A DNA stretch of 64,000 bases. Origin: an uncultured Schlesneria sp. (GTDB taxonomy: Bacteria > Planctomycetota > Planctomycetia > Planctomycetales > Planctomycetaceae). The DNA lies in assembly GCA_903834925.1 (NCBI GenBank), contig CAILLA010000136.1:1-64000 (forward strand), given 5' to 3'. The translations under genes were made by a program, and so were the position numbers. The notes beneath the pieces are model-generated. The model searched no databases. It saw only the letters and a program-made list of their open reading frames with translations, and was not told where the DNA came from. Shown here piece by piece: positions 31,001 to 39,720 of the stretch (positions are counted from its first letter, which is position 1; every line of letters starts with the position of its first letter).

Positions 31001-31764
31001 CGATCGGACGAGGCAATAATGGCCAGATCGAAATCTATGACTGGTGTATCGGTTGTTCCAAGTGCGCCGATCAGTGCCCGTACGACTCGATTCAAATGCA
31101 CGACTTGGGCCTGATTCCAGAAGAATCCCTCGGGTGGCTTTGTGCCAGTCGTCGATCATTACCCGATGACTGGTATCGGGCAAGGCGGCTGAGCGGTGGC
31201 TGGATGCAAGGAACGTCACCTTTTCTCTGGCAAGGAGATTTTCTCAGGAATTGGACCGAAAGCGTTGCTGAGGCACAATCCATTACGATCTGTTTTCGTC
31301 ACGAGTTTCGTTTGCCGAAGAAATCGAAGAACAGCCACTATCGGCTTTCCATTAACGATGATCGGCGCAAGAGTACTTTGACGAAGATCCGGATCAAAAA
31401 ATCCACTGTCGTCGGAGTCTGGTTGAACGGGAAAAAGCTGGATTGGTCAGGAAATTCTCTTGATCTGTCCACGGAAGATTTTCTCACCACCGAAAACGTC
31501 CTTGCGGTGGAAGTGTCATTGGATTCGCCAATCCCCTACGGTCAAATTGTCCTGTCGGCCTGCCTCGACGCTGTCCCGGAAGCCAGCCTGCAAACACGCG
31601 CGATTCTTGGAGACCAGGTGCTGCCTGAAATGGACCTGGTGACGAGTCGTGCGGCGGTTTGTGACCTGTGCAGTCATCTCCCTAGCCAGCAACCAGCCTG
31701 CGTATCATCGTGCCCGCACGACGCAGCCATCCGTATCAATCCCTTGATCAACTTTCCGACTTAG
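28033..31764 (+). CDS. Cyclic-nucleotide-binding-domain / 4Fe-4S ferredoxin fusion protein with internal tandem repeat array
   Basis: 1243 aa; GDVFGEMSCISFTPRSATV and GECFGEIAVVTRSPRNASC cNBD-like cassettes; CTRCGDCVEAC, CRNCLNPVCMLGC, CIGCSKCADQC, CDLCSHLPSQQPACVSSC. Confidence 0.85.
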   Translation: MTRQPVRVKDHQDSQLLSKRDMDGGQQQPALKQQTVKTQIHLDSRSGDKSVDSDLLAQFDLFRRMKKPISAEKLPGGIVLRRYNKGEIVFQQGQAGGTAFYIPTAEDLNRIKALDADLQSSSIASDAPDRNRQILTAVIVPSTARTRTKGFFERLFSPSTKTSSRQISSIPSDGPTDINYETREAPLMEGDVFGEMSCISFTPRSATVITRVDCLLLEFNRNVFETLRDDPNHQAAVDKEYRRRTLDTHLRQFQIFSGLTESQIQTLKDNVTLEIVPPGKVICEEGEPWSDSKPLDVFIVRNGVVQVIANTNLSLGMDDIRDWTTFCRQLNESQAEAPKPIAKPAASPIARGAVSAPTTDTKPVSLAERVAAPQVLTDKGSAHATSAPADVSSTPKKLSPLELMRAKQAAAAAPQDSSTPAAGSPATKEKPADDAVAPKKLSPIEQMRAKQAATAQESSVVAGEQPAVPLVEKKPADEVVAPKKLSPIEQMRAKQAAAAAANAQESSVVAGKKLAVPSVEERPAEEAVAPKKLSPIEQMRAKQAAAAAAKALEPSVVAGEQPATPSVEEKPADEVVAPKKLSPIEQMRAKQAAAAAAKAQESSVVASDQPAANPAEEKPADAVAAPKKLSPLEQMRAKQAVAGSGPAATKQTSSAPTGEITAGPKGNPNATTANLEKPQTPSGKASIEVDVNLPLLRAKRLDQPGSLVFLVKSWLNDHVLEAAQRIANLTLTGEPLIHAQELVLSALNQLLGRPDFLNDKRLISDIYVKPELLRKVATFPKGIKGIEKSWSELELRTAGRAAFSEIFPDLIRKPIESSGPPRVLAYLSRGECFGEIAVVTRSPRNASCIAYNHPSTEEARDFGNVELVRIRGAAFRKLMDESPALKQQVESLAQKRVKQTQSSGAKHTESDLIASAEFQQMGLFQGSRLLVIDLDSCTRCGDCVEACVKTHDDGYSRLFLDGPRYDRFLVPSACRNCLNPVCMLGCPVGSIGRGNNGQIEIYDWCIGCSKCADQCPYDSIQMHDLGLIPEESLGWLCASRRSLPDDWYRARRLSGGWMQGTSPFLWQGDFLRNWTESVAEAQSITICFRHEFRLPKKSKNSHYRLSINDDRRKSTLTKIRIKKSTVVGVWLNGKKLDWSGNSLDLSTEDFLTTENVLAVEVSLDSPIPYGQIVLSACLDAVPEASLQTRAILGDQVLPEMDLVTSRAAVCDLCSHLPSQQPACVSSCPHDAAIRINPLINFPT
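29215..29991 (+). repeat. In-frame tandem repeat array, 6 copies headed by PKKLSP(L/I)E(L/Q)MRAKQA
   Basis: Unit starts at 29215, 29344, 29476, 29620, 29764, 29908; spacing 129/132/144/144/144 nt, all multiples of 3. Confidence 0.92.
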
Positions 31765-31790
31765 ACCTTAGACCCGTTGAACCACCAAAA

Positions 31791-33389
31791 ATGATTGACT
31801 TCCGAACAGCCTTGAATTCGATCAACCCCAACAAAGAATCGGGGATGCAGGCGAATTCGTGCTGTCGGATTTGTTCCGCATTGACAACCGGCCTCTTCGC
31901 ACTGCTGATCGCAGGCCCAAATGATGCCCAAGGCCAAGTCCCTCCAGCACCGACGCCGATTTCAAGGATGATCGAAAGTACGGATCACATACCCGCGCCG
32001 ATGATGACCTCCGTCGATTCGGCCCAGGGTTTCTTTGCAAAAAACTTTCTGGGGAGTCAATCCTGTACGGCGTCAAGTTGCCATGGAAATCCTCGACGGG
32101 AATCAGTAACTGGATCAGCGGCACATTTTTTCTTCGATGCTGATCGTCACCAGCGAGGCGGAGCCGTTCTTCGTGAAAGACGTTCGAAAGAGATCGCCGA
32201 ACGATTGAACCTCCCTCAGCCCGCATGGGAAACAAAAGAGTGCCTTGTTTGCCACGCACCGGCTGCGATTCAATCCGAGAATCGCCAGGATTTTCAAGCG
32301 AAACTCGCAGAAGGGGTTGGCTGCGAAAGCTGTCATGGACCGGCTCGAAACTGGCTGACTCTTCATCATACGCTCGAATGGAAGTCCCCCGAGATCTGGT
32401 CCAGCGAAATCAAAGAAGAAGTGGGCTTCCGCGAAACCAAGAACCTGCTGAACCGCGTTAATGATTGCGCCGATTGTCATGTAGGTAACGCAAATCAGTC
32501 AGTCAACCATGATTTGATCGCGGCCGGACATCCGCGGCTTGTGTTTGAATACGCTGCCTATCAGTCGATGATGCCGGCTCATTGGCGACGTTCTGAAGAT
32601 CGACAGAGACAGGCGTCGGCTCGTAATTCGTCATGGAGTCAACCAACTTCTGAAGCGTGGGACTGGCTACTCGGACAACTCGTCAACGCCGAACATGAGC
32701 TGAGCATCGTGTCTGCTTCGGGCAGCAATCCAAATGCCGTCTGGCCAGAACTGGCTCAATACGATTGTTTTGGTTGTCACCACGACTTGAGGACAAAAAG
32801 CTGGCAACAATCGCGGGCCGCATGGGACTTGAAACCCGGTGAGTTTCAATGGGGAACTTGGAATCTGGGTTTATTGCCTGAACTGAAAAAATCCTTGAAC
32901 GACGTTGTCGACGATCGATTGCTCGAAAACGTATCGGTGCTTCAAAAGAGGATGAGGTCTCCAACCGTCGAAAGAGCATCCGTTTCCGGTACCGTTCTCG
33001 AATTGCAGCAACAACTGCGTCAGGCGGCATTATCGCTCCAGAAGAAAGGGCTACGCACCGAGGACCTTAGGGTGATTCAGAGATCGTTGCTCAATGATTC
33101 CGCACGATTCACCAACCAAGGCTGGGATCGGTCGACACAGCTCTACCTTGCGCTTGTCGCGATCGATATTGGATTGTCCGAAAATCCCTACATGACAGTT
33201 CGCATGAATCCAGCTCGTGAAGTGACTTACCGTCAGTTGCGAGAGCAGTTGTCTTTCAGAGACTCGACGAAATTGATTCCGCCCCTAGAACATCGCGAAA
33301 GCCCATTTCGTTTGCAGGATCACTGGTCGACAATTCGACAGAACTTTGACGATCTGACGATCCAACTCAGTACGGAGCCGCAGAGATGA
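31791..33389 (+). CDS. Penta-haem c-type cytochrome (cytochrome c554-like)
   Basis: ATG 31791; CTASSCHG (CX4CH) + CLVCH, CESCH, CADCH, CFGCH; NHDLIAAGHPRLVFEY. Confidence 0.87.
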   Translation: MIDFRTALNSINPNKESGMQANSCCRICSALTTGLFALLIAGPNDAQGQVPPAPTPISRMIESTDHIPAPMMTSVDSAQGFFAKNFLGSQSCTASSCHGNPRRESVTGSAAHFFFDADRHQRGGAVLRERRSKEIAERLNLPQPAWETKECLVCHAPAAIQSENRQDFQAKLAEGVGCESCHGPARNWLTLHHTLEWKSPEIWSSEIKEEVGFRETKNLLNRVNDCADCHVGNANQSVNHDLIAAGHPRLVFEYAAYQSMMPAHWRRSEDRQRQASARNSSWSQPTSEAWDWLLGQLVNAEHELSIVSASGSNPNAVWPELAQYDCFGCHHDLRTKSWQQSRAAWDLKPGEFQWGTWNLGLLPELKKSLNDVVDDRLLENVSVLQKRMRSPTVERASVSGTVLELQQQLRQAALSLQKKGLRTEDLRVIQRSLLNDSARFTNQGWDRSTQLYLALVAIDIGLSENPYMTVRMNPAREVTYRQLREQLSFRDSTKLIPPLEHRESPFRLQDHWSTIRQNFDDLTIQLSTEPQR

Positions 33390-35131
33390 GTATCGGATCG
33401 CGTCAGACACTTCTGTGTTTTTTAAGCCTGCTGTTGACGTGCATTCTCAACCAGTTCGCGTATTGTGACGAGGATGTTTCTCGTGACGTACGAGATCGTT
33501 TCGGAACACCCGACAACGGGTCTCGCGTAGTCGTTGGGCTGAAAACCAGTAAATGTTCGATCTGTCACGGCAAAGCGATTTCAGCAGCGAGCGAAGAATT
33601 ACCATCGGATGTGCAGGGACGCGGAAATGATGGCTGGATCCTGGGTGACGAATTACTCACATGGGTCCGCGACGATTTTCACTATCAGGCATTCAGCGTA
33701 CTTTTGAATGACCAATCCCGGCAAATGGCGAAAAGACTCGGCATCGTCGATGCAAATGGAGAATCCGCAGTCCATCAGGACCGACGATGTCTGTCCTGCC
33801 ATGCGTCAATTCCAGTGACTCAGATGTCGTTAGATGGAGACCGCGTCACCCATGATACGTCAACAGATTCTCGCTACACGATTGGCGTGTCGTGCGAAGC
33901 GTGCCACGGTCCTTCCGGTCGGAAAGGGGACGGACCTTCGGGCTGGGAAGAAGCACATGTTGTCGATACGCGCTGGCGAACGATGAATCCAAAGACCAAG
34001 TTCGAAGACTTTGGATATTGGGATATCCATTCTCCCAGAACTCAGACTCGTATTTGTCTTTCGTGCCACATGGGTAATGTCGAGCAAAAAAAGGTGATTA
34101 CCCACGAGATGTACGCGGCTGGCCATCCGCCACTTCCCAGTTTTGAGCTTTCTCAATTCATCAATCAAATGCCAAGGCACTGGCGTCGGTTGGAAGAGAA
34201 ACCGAAATCCTTGCGTGAGAATGTCATCGAAAAACTGACCCAACTCCGACAAGATGGTGACTTTTTCGTGATTGGCGACACCGAACTTGCTGCCACCAAA
34301 TTGACAATGATTTCGGCACTGGTGACGCTGGAAGAATCCATGACATTGACCGCGAATCTGATCGCCGATTCGGCCACGTCGCAGCAGTGGCCGGAACTTG
34401 CCAACTATTCTTGCTTCGCATGTCACCATGAACTCAGCCGTGACGGATGGCGGAAGAAAACAAGATTGAGCAAATTCCCAGGGCGGCCGACGCTTCACGA
34501 GTGGCCATTTGCACTCTCACGCGTGGTTGCTACGGAAATCATCAACGACCAAACCGAACCTGCATTTCAGGAAAACTTGAATGCAATGATTACGGCGATG
34601 ACGGCCCGACCGTATGGTGACTCAACGCAGTTAAAGTTGACAGCCAGGGCTCTTGCCAAAGCGATCGAAGCCGAAACAAAAATCTTGGGCTCCATGACAA
34701 TTGATCGAGAACGAGCAAATCGCTTTTTGACGCAAATCGCGTTAGCGGCGTCGACGGAGTCAACAGATTACGATTCCGCTCGACAGTTCGTCTGGGCTTA
34801 CGAGCGGACCTTCGATGCATTAAACAAGCCAGAGATTTCCACTGACTTCGCAGTGACACAAGAACAAACGAAAAGTCCACAAAAATGGATTGGTGGTCAT
34901 CCGATCCTTGATGAGTTTGAACAAGACCTTGTGCTTTGGCTGCGAGCGAATCGCACGAAAGAACCTTCGGTCAAGTTGGGTTCAAATAAAGAAGCTTTCC
35001 AGCATTCGCAGCGTTCGACCAACGTTTCTGAATCGCTGAAAAAGATTGCTGAATACAATCCACAAAAAACCAACGAACGCTTTCAGCGGCTGCTGAAATC
35101 TCATGTCAATCCGACCGAACAAATTCGCTGA
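33386..35131 (+). CDS. Penta-haem c-type cytochrome
   Basis: CSICH, CLSCH, CEACH, CLSCH, CFACH; YAAGHPPLPSFELSQFINQMPRHWRR; ATGA overlap with previous gene. Confidence 0.88.
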   Translation: MSIGSRQTLLCFLSLLLTCILNQFAYCDEDVSRDVRDRFGTPDNGSRVVVGLKTSKCSICHGKAISAASEELPSDVQGRGNDGWILGDELLTWVRDDFHYQAFSVLLNDQSRQMAKRLGIVDANGESAVHQDRRCLSCHASIPVTQMSLDGDRVTHDTSTDSRYTIGVSCEACHGPSGRKGDGPSGWEEAHVVDTRWRTMNPKTKFEDFGYWDIHSPRTQTRICLSCHMGNVEQKKVITHEMYAAGHPPLPSFELSQFINQMPRHWRRLEEKPKSLRENVIEKLTQLRQDGDFFVIGDTELAATKLTMISALVTLEESMTLTANLIADSATSQQWPELANYSCFACHHELSRDGWRKKTRLSKFPGRPTLHEWPFALSRVVATEIINDQTEPAFQENLNAMITAMTARPYGDSTQLKLTARALAKAIEAETKILGSMTIDRERANRFLTQIALAASTESTDYDSARQFVWAYERTFDALNKPEISTDFAVTQEQTKSPQKWIGGHPILDEFEQDLVLWLRANRTKEPSVKLGSNKEAFQHSQRSTNVSESLKKIAEYNPQKTNERFQRLLKSHVNPTEQIR

Positions 35132-35195
35132 ACTCGTAGTGGGGGGCAACACTACAATTAGGAGTGCTATTCAACGCGTTTCATGATTTGTTTCT

Positions 35196-35243
35196 CGTTC
35201 CAAAGCTCACGCTTGGGAACGCCCACTTCGAAGCGCCGCTTCG
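35196..35243. repeat. Double hairpin, REP-like intergenic element
   Basis: cgttccaaagc-tcac-gcttgggaacg (11-bp stem, one mismatch) then cgaagc-gcc-gcttcg. Confidence 0.6.
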
Positions 35244-35366
35244 CGAATCGCAAGTGAATTTGAAACAGAAGAACGCAAAGCCCTGAAATCTCCGTGCAGT
35301 TCTGGCGACGTTCCGCCGTATGTGATTTATTATCGCCCAAGCTTGGCACACAGTTCGTTATTCACT

Positions 35367-36011
35367 TTATTCACCTTTGCCGAGCAGCCATTCCGCCGCT
35401 AATGCACGAACGGCGTATAAACCTTGGACGCTCGGCATCGTAACAGCTAACAACGATTCCAATTCAGCTCCATTAACCCTCTGAAATGCGTCGCTCAGTC
35501 CAAACTCGGCTAACCTATTTTGTAGGATGTTGTTGATGGCTGTCTGCCCTTCACTTCCAAGAGCCGAGGCCAAAAAACGATGTCTCATCGTCAGGCAGAA
35601 GGCGCAATAGTCATCGATCTCAATTTTCGGTCGGAGGCTGGAACCCGATATTAGTTCGCTCGCGTTTGGCAAGAGTATCATGAGATTCTGAACTAATGCA
35701 CCTGGATCAACAGGTCGTGTTGAATGGGGCTTGTCGAATAACTGAATTGCCCACCCCAACAACGCAGCCGCTTCACCTCGCCAATATGCTTCCGTCTGTG
35801 ATTCACGCGGTAACTCTCCATGCGGCGTCTCGAGAATCTCCCGATGGTATGGTTCGATTTTGGTCCCAAAGTTTAGTTGTTTGAGCCAAGGAAGCAATTG
35901 CGAACAAAGGGACTTGCTTCGTGGATGATCAGTCACTTCGAGCGACGCACGAAACCCAAGAGTTCCAAAAATAACGGCTTGAACGGCAGTTTCGTGGCGA
36001 CTTCGAGTCAT
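35367..36011 (-). CDS. DUF4272-like protein
   Basis: 214 aa; TEAYWRGEAAALLGWAIQLFDKP motif region. Confidence 0.55.
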   Translation of the reverse strand: MTRSRHETAVQAVIFGTLGFRASLEVTDHPRSKSLCSQLLPWLKQLNFGTKIEPYHREILETPHGELPRESQTEAYWRGEAAALLGWAIQLFDKPHSTRPVDPGALVQNLMILLPNASELISGSSLRPKIEIDDYCAFCLTMRHRFLASALGSEGQTAINNILQNRLAEFGLSDAFQRVNGAELESLLAVTMPSVQGLYAVRALAAEWLLGKGE

Positions 36012-36085
36012 CCCAACCCTTTATGCTCTGTGTGAGCCGCATCCAATTCAAAAAAGCCCAGTTTACCAACGCACCTCGAAGAATT

Positions 36086-36907
36086 CTATTTTTCGCGGCG
36101 AGGTATCCACGTGAGGACGGGCAGACCTGTTTTCGTTCGGCTTGCGGAGGATTTGAGCATCAATTCTTTCAAAGCGGCATGCATCCATTCCAGTTGATCG
36201 GATTGCAGCATTGTGCCAAATTTGACCGTGCGGTCGGATTGAATTTCAATCGAGCGACTGGTGCTGGTTTGACTGTCCGAAACCGAGGTCTTGGTACTGA
36301 TGCTGATCGAGTGGACTTGCAGAGGGTCGAAGCGTTTTTTCCAGACGAAGAGGCCGATCCCCGTGGCGGCATAGGAATTGAATTCGTCGACAACAACGAC
36401 AACTTTACCGAAGAGACTCATGAATGCGGCACCGACGATGACTGTCCCAACGGTCACAAACGGAATGAGAAACACGCACAGGAACAACGTCTCGCCCAAG
36501 CCCATCGGCCCGCCGTTCATTTGGGGATTGCCGTTTTTCACTCCAGGAGCAGGGAACCACGCAGGAAGGGGACCAACCAGGTTGGCGTAAAGACCGGCGA
36601 TCGCGATCAACACGAAAACCGAAACGATCCCGTTCCAGAACAGTGCGATGCCCGTCGCAACGAAAAAACCAGTGAGCGAACGTAACGAGGCCCGCACGGT
36701 TACTCCGTGACCAACCGGTACGATCGAGCAGCCGGCTGGTGGTTGATTGAGGGTTTCCACGATCGAGCGGTTGCGGAAGCTCAGTTCCGACAGCCTCGTC
36801 AATCGGCCGCATGCCGGGCAAAGAGCGAATCCCTCCTGAATGTTGATCGACTCAGACGAGATGAGTTCATCGCAGTCCGGGCAACGCTGCATGTCCGCAC
36901 CTTTCAA
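36086..36907 (-). CDS. Zinc-ribbon membrane protein
   Basis: 273 aa; CPDCDELI...CPACGRL, two TM segments. Confidence 0.6.
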   Translation of the reverse strand: MKGADMQRCPDCDELISSESINIQEGFALCPACGRLTRLSELSFRNRSIVETLNQPPAGCSIVPVGHGVTVRASLRSLTGFFVATGIALFWNGIVSVFVLIAIAGLYANLVGPLPAWFPAPGVKNGNPQMNGGPMGLGETLFLCVFLIPFVTVGTVIVGAAFMSLFGKVVVVVDEFNSYAATGIGLFVWKKRFDPLQVHSISISTKTSVSDSQTSTSRSIEIQSDRTVKFGTMLQSDQLEWMHAALKELMLKSSASRTKTGLPVLTWIPRREK

Positions 36908-37042
36908 GAAGAGCGATTGGACCGGTCAAGACACTGGGCAACTTCACGTTACGGTACGTTTTGAATAACATGTTGGATCTCGAAATTCTAACAAATATCG
37001 ACGCCTGTTGATTCCCCCAAAAGCCAACTGAAAGGCAATACA

Positions 37043-37477
37043 ATGCAGCCTACTACCTTTTCTGGAATGATCCTTGGCAGATTCTCTCAAGAAGTTTGCA
37101 AGTCAATCAAGAAATACTTTCTAATCTTCGCTTGTGTTGTCGTTTCGATTATCGCAATTCTGTATGGGATTTCACCTGCCTGGTTCGCTAAGACGTTTCT
37201 TAACATCCCTGAGATGTCGGTGGATTTTGCCCATTTACTTCGGGCAATCACGGGCCTCTATCTTGGACTTGGCTTGTTTTGGCTCGTTTCCGCTTTCAAT
37301 GACAGGCACCGAAACACTGCCGTGTTGACCACCGCGATTTTTGCGGCTGGCCTTGCGAGTGGGAGACTGATCAGCCTTTTTGCGGATGGTCAACCGTCAC
37401 TAATTTTTGTGGTCTACATGGCATTGGAACTTTCGCTTATTCCGGTTGCCGTGTGGGTCTTCCGATTGCCTGAATGA
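37043..37477 (+). CDS. DUF4345-like membrane protein
   Basis: 144 aa, four TM; LRAITGLYLGLGLFWLVSAF...LASGRLISLFADG. Confidence 0.65.
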   Translation: MQPTTFSGMILGRFSQEVCKSIKKYFLIFACVVVSIIAILYGISPAWFAKTFLNIPEMSVDFAHLLRAITGLYLGLGLFWLVSAFNDRHRNTAVLTTAIFAAGLASGRLISLFADGQPSLIFVVYMALELSLIPVAVWVFRLPE

Positions 37478-37639
37478 GCCGCAAATATGATCAGTTTGGG
37501 TGCCTTAAACACAACTGACGAGCAACTGCGTCGCAATCTGGACAAATCGACTGGAAGTTCCACGTGCGATCGAGTCCAATGATGCCGACGAAAATCATTG
37601 CGGAAGGTTTTTTCAAACCGTTTTATTGGAATCACCACG

Positions 37640-38452
37640 ATGGACGACCAGACACCAACTTCGACCGACGCCGGTGAACTTCAATTCAACGAGGCGGAAT
37701 ACACTGCCCCGACCACTGGTGGGGTGAACTGCGCCGCGTGCGGCGTGGCAATCACGGACCAATATTTTCAGATCAATGGCGCAATTTTCTGCGAGCGTTG
37801 CAGCACATTGGTCAAAGCCCAATTGGCCGGCGGCGTGACGTTTTTCCGGTTCTTCAAAGCTTGCATTTTTGGACTGGCCGCGTCGTTCGCCGGTTTCTTG
37901 ATTTATTTCGGCATTCTTAAACTGACAGGAATTGAGATTGGCCTGATCTCCATCCTCGTCGGTTATCTGGTGGGAGCCGCTGTCCGACGCGGCTCCGACG
38001 GGCGCGGGGGTATTTTGTTTCAAGCAATCGCTGTCTGTTGCACCTACCTCGCCATTGCAGCCAGCTATTCGGCACTGGTTGTTCCGCAATTTATTGAGCA
38101 GATGAAAAACGACAAAGCTGCAGCCGCTCAACAACAAAAGGCTGAAGTCGCTGAAAAGGTTGTCGACCCACAGGCAGAAAACGCCCCAGATGCCGAACCG
38201 AAGAACGCACCCAAGAACGCGACTGTTCAACAGAAAGAGATAACGCCGTTAGAAATGGCCACGGCTATCGCCATAGTCCTCGCGATCATGCTGGCGCTCC
38301 CGATTCTCGCCGGCTTCTCTCAACCAATTGGCCTGTTAATTGTCGCGTTTGCACTTTGGGAAGCATTCAAGCTCAACCGAAAAGTGAATCTCGTCATCAC
38401 GGGCCCGCACAACATCGGTCACAACCCAGATCCGGACCTCGCCCATGTCTGA
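37640..38452 (+). CDS. Zinc-ribbon multi-TM membrane protein
   Basis: ATG 37640; CAACGVAITDQYF...CERC, several TM. Confidence 0.65.
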   Translation: MDDQTPTSTDAGELQFNEAEYTAPTTGGVNCAACGVAITDQYFQINGAIFCERCSTLVKAQLAGGVTFFRFFKACIFGLAASFAGFLIYFGILKLTGIEIGLISILVGYLVGAAVRRGSDGRGGILFQAIAVCCTYLAIAASYSALVVPQFIEQMKNDKAAAAQQQKAEVAEKVVDPQAENAPDAEPKNAPKNATVQQKEITPLEMATAIAIVLAIMLALPILAGFSQPIGLLIVAFALWEAFKLNRKVNLVITGPHNIGHNPDPDLAHV

Positions 38453-39488
38453 TCAGACGCTTCGTTGCCCGGCCTGTGCGACCGATCTCGCTCCCAATCT
38501 GCTGACTTGCCCAAAGTGTAGGCGGTTGGTCCATTCCGAGCGACTCAAGGCCCTGGCCGATACGGCGACTCAGGCCGCCAGTCCTGTCGACGCACTCGTC
38601 GCCTGGCGTGAGGCGTTTGAGCTCCTGCCGCCCGGTACGCGGCAATATGACACCATCCAGGCAAAGATCACCGAGCTTGGTAAGGTGGTCGATACTCTTC
38701 CATCCCCACCGCCGTCTTCCACTGCCGAGAAAGCGAATGGTGCGGGGGTCGGTCGAGCTGCAGGCCTGGGTGCCATCGGCCTGATTCTCTGGAAGTTCAA
38801 AGCCATTTTATTGCTCTCATTCACCAAGTGGAAGGTATTGCTTCTGGGCCTGACGAAAGCCAGCACGTTCACGTCGATGATGTTGTCGTTTGGGGTCTAC
38901 TGGACCATGTTCGGCTGGCCACTCGCGTTGGGGCTGGTGATCTCGATTTACATCCACGAAATGGGACATGTCGTCACGCTGATGCGCTATGGCGTGAAGG
39001 CAACGGCCCCGATGTTCATTCCCGGCCTTGGCGCAGTGATCCGTCTGCGGCAATCGTTGGGTGACCCGCGTCAGGACGCCCGCTGTGGTCTCGCCGGACC
39101 GGTTTGGGGCTTGGGAGCTGCGCTGGGGTCGTACCTGTTGAATCTGGCGACCGGCCTACCGATTTTTCTGGCGATCGCCAACCTGGGCGCATTTATCAAT
39201 CTATTCAACTTGCTCCCGTTTGGATCACTCGACGGTGGCCGGGCCTTCCAATCGATGAGCACAAACCAGCGATGGCTGGCTGTGCTGGGCCTGAGTGCAA
39301 TCATGTCGATGTGCGAGGGAAAGGAAACGTCGGGTCTGCTTACACTTCTAATGATTGGTGGCGTTTTCACCGCCGTGACCGGCAAAGCCCCCAAAACCGG
39401 CGACCGCCCAGGATTCATCGCCTATCTGGTTCTGGTTACCGTGTTGACACTCATGCTGGAACATCTCACTCCAATGCCGCAAGCGTGA
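38445..39488 (+). CDS. M50-like (site-2-protease) membrane metallopeptidase with N-terminal zinc ribbon
   Basis: CPAC..CPKC; YIHEMGHVVTLM (HExxH); NLFNLLPFGSLDGGRAF; 8-nt overlap with previous CDS. Confidence 0.85.
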   Translation: MSDQTLRCPACATDLAPNLLTCPKCRRLVHSERLKALADTATQAASPVDALVAWREAFELLPPGTRQYDTIQAKITELGKVVDTLPSPPPSSTAEKANGAGVGRAAGLGAIGLILWKFKAILLLSFTKWKVLLLGLTKASTFTSMMLSFGVYWTMFGWPLALGLVISIYIHEMGHVVTLMRYGVKATAPMFIPGLGAVIRLRQSLGDPRQDARCGLAGPVWGLGAALGSYLLNLATGLPIFLAIANLGAFINLFNLLPFGSLDGGRAFQSMSTNQRWLAVLGLSAIMSMCEGKETSGLLTLLMIGGVFTAVTGKAPKTGDRPGFIAYLVLVTVLTLMLEHLTPMPQA

Positions 39489-39720
39489 CTCGACTGCCCA
39501 ATTTAAAGGTGCAAAGGTATCAGGATTAATGCTGACCAACTGATTCGACCAAACTTGTTCGGGTGAAGGTTTACCGATGTGTGTCTTTTCCACCAACATT
39601 ACTGCGAACCCGGGTCGGTACGGTCGGCCACTGTCTCGCTGTCGGGCCGTTGCAGCACTCCACGCATCATTGACGCCATTTTGTTGTAAATTCATTTAGT
39701 TCGTAAGCTTGAGAGACATC

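Noticed and set aside
39348-39695. 115-aa minus ORF between M50 and TPR genes
   Set aside because: Partly antisense to the M50 3' end; no homology or SD evidence
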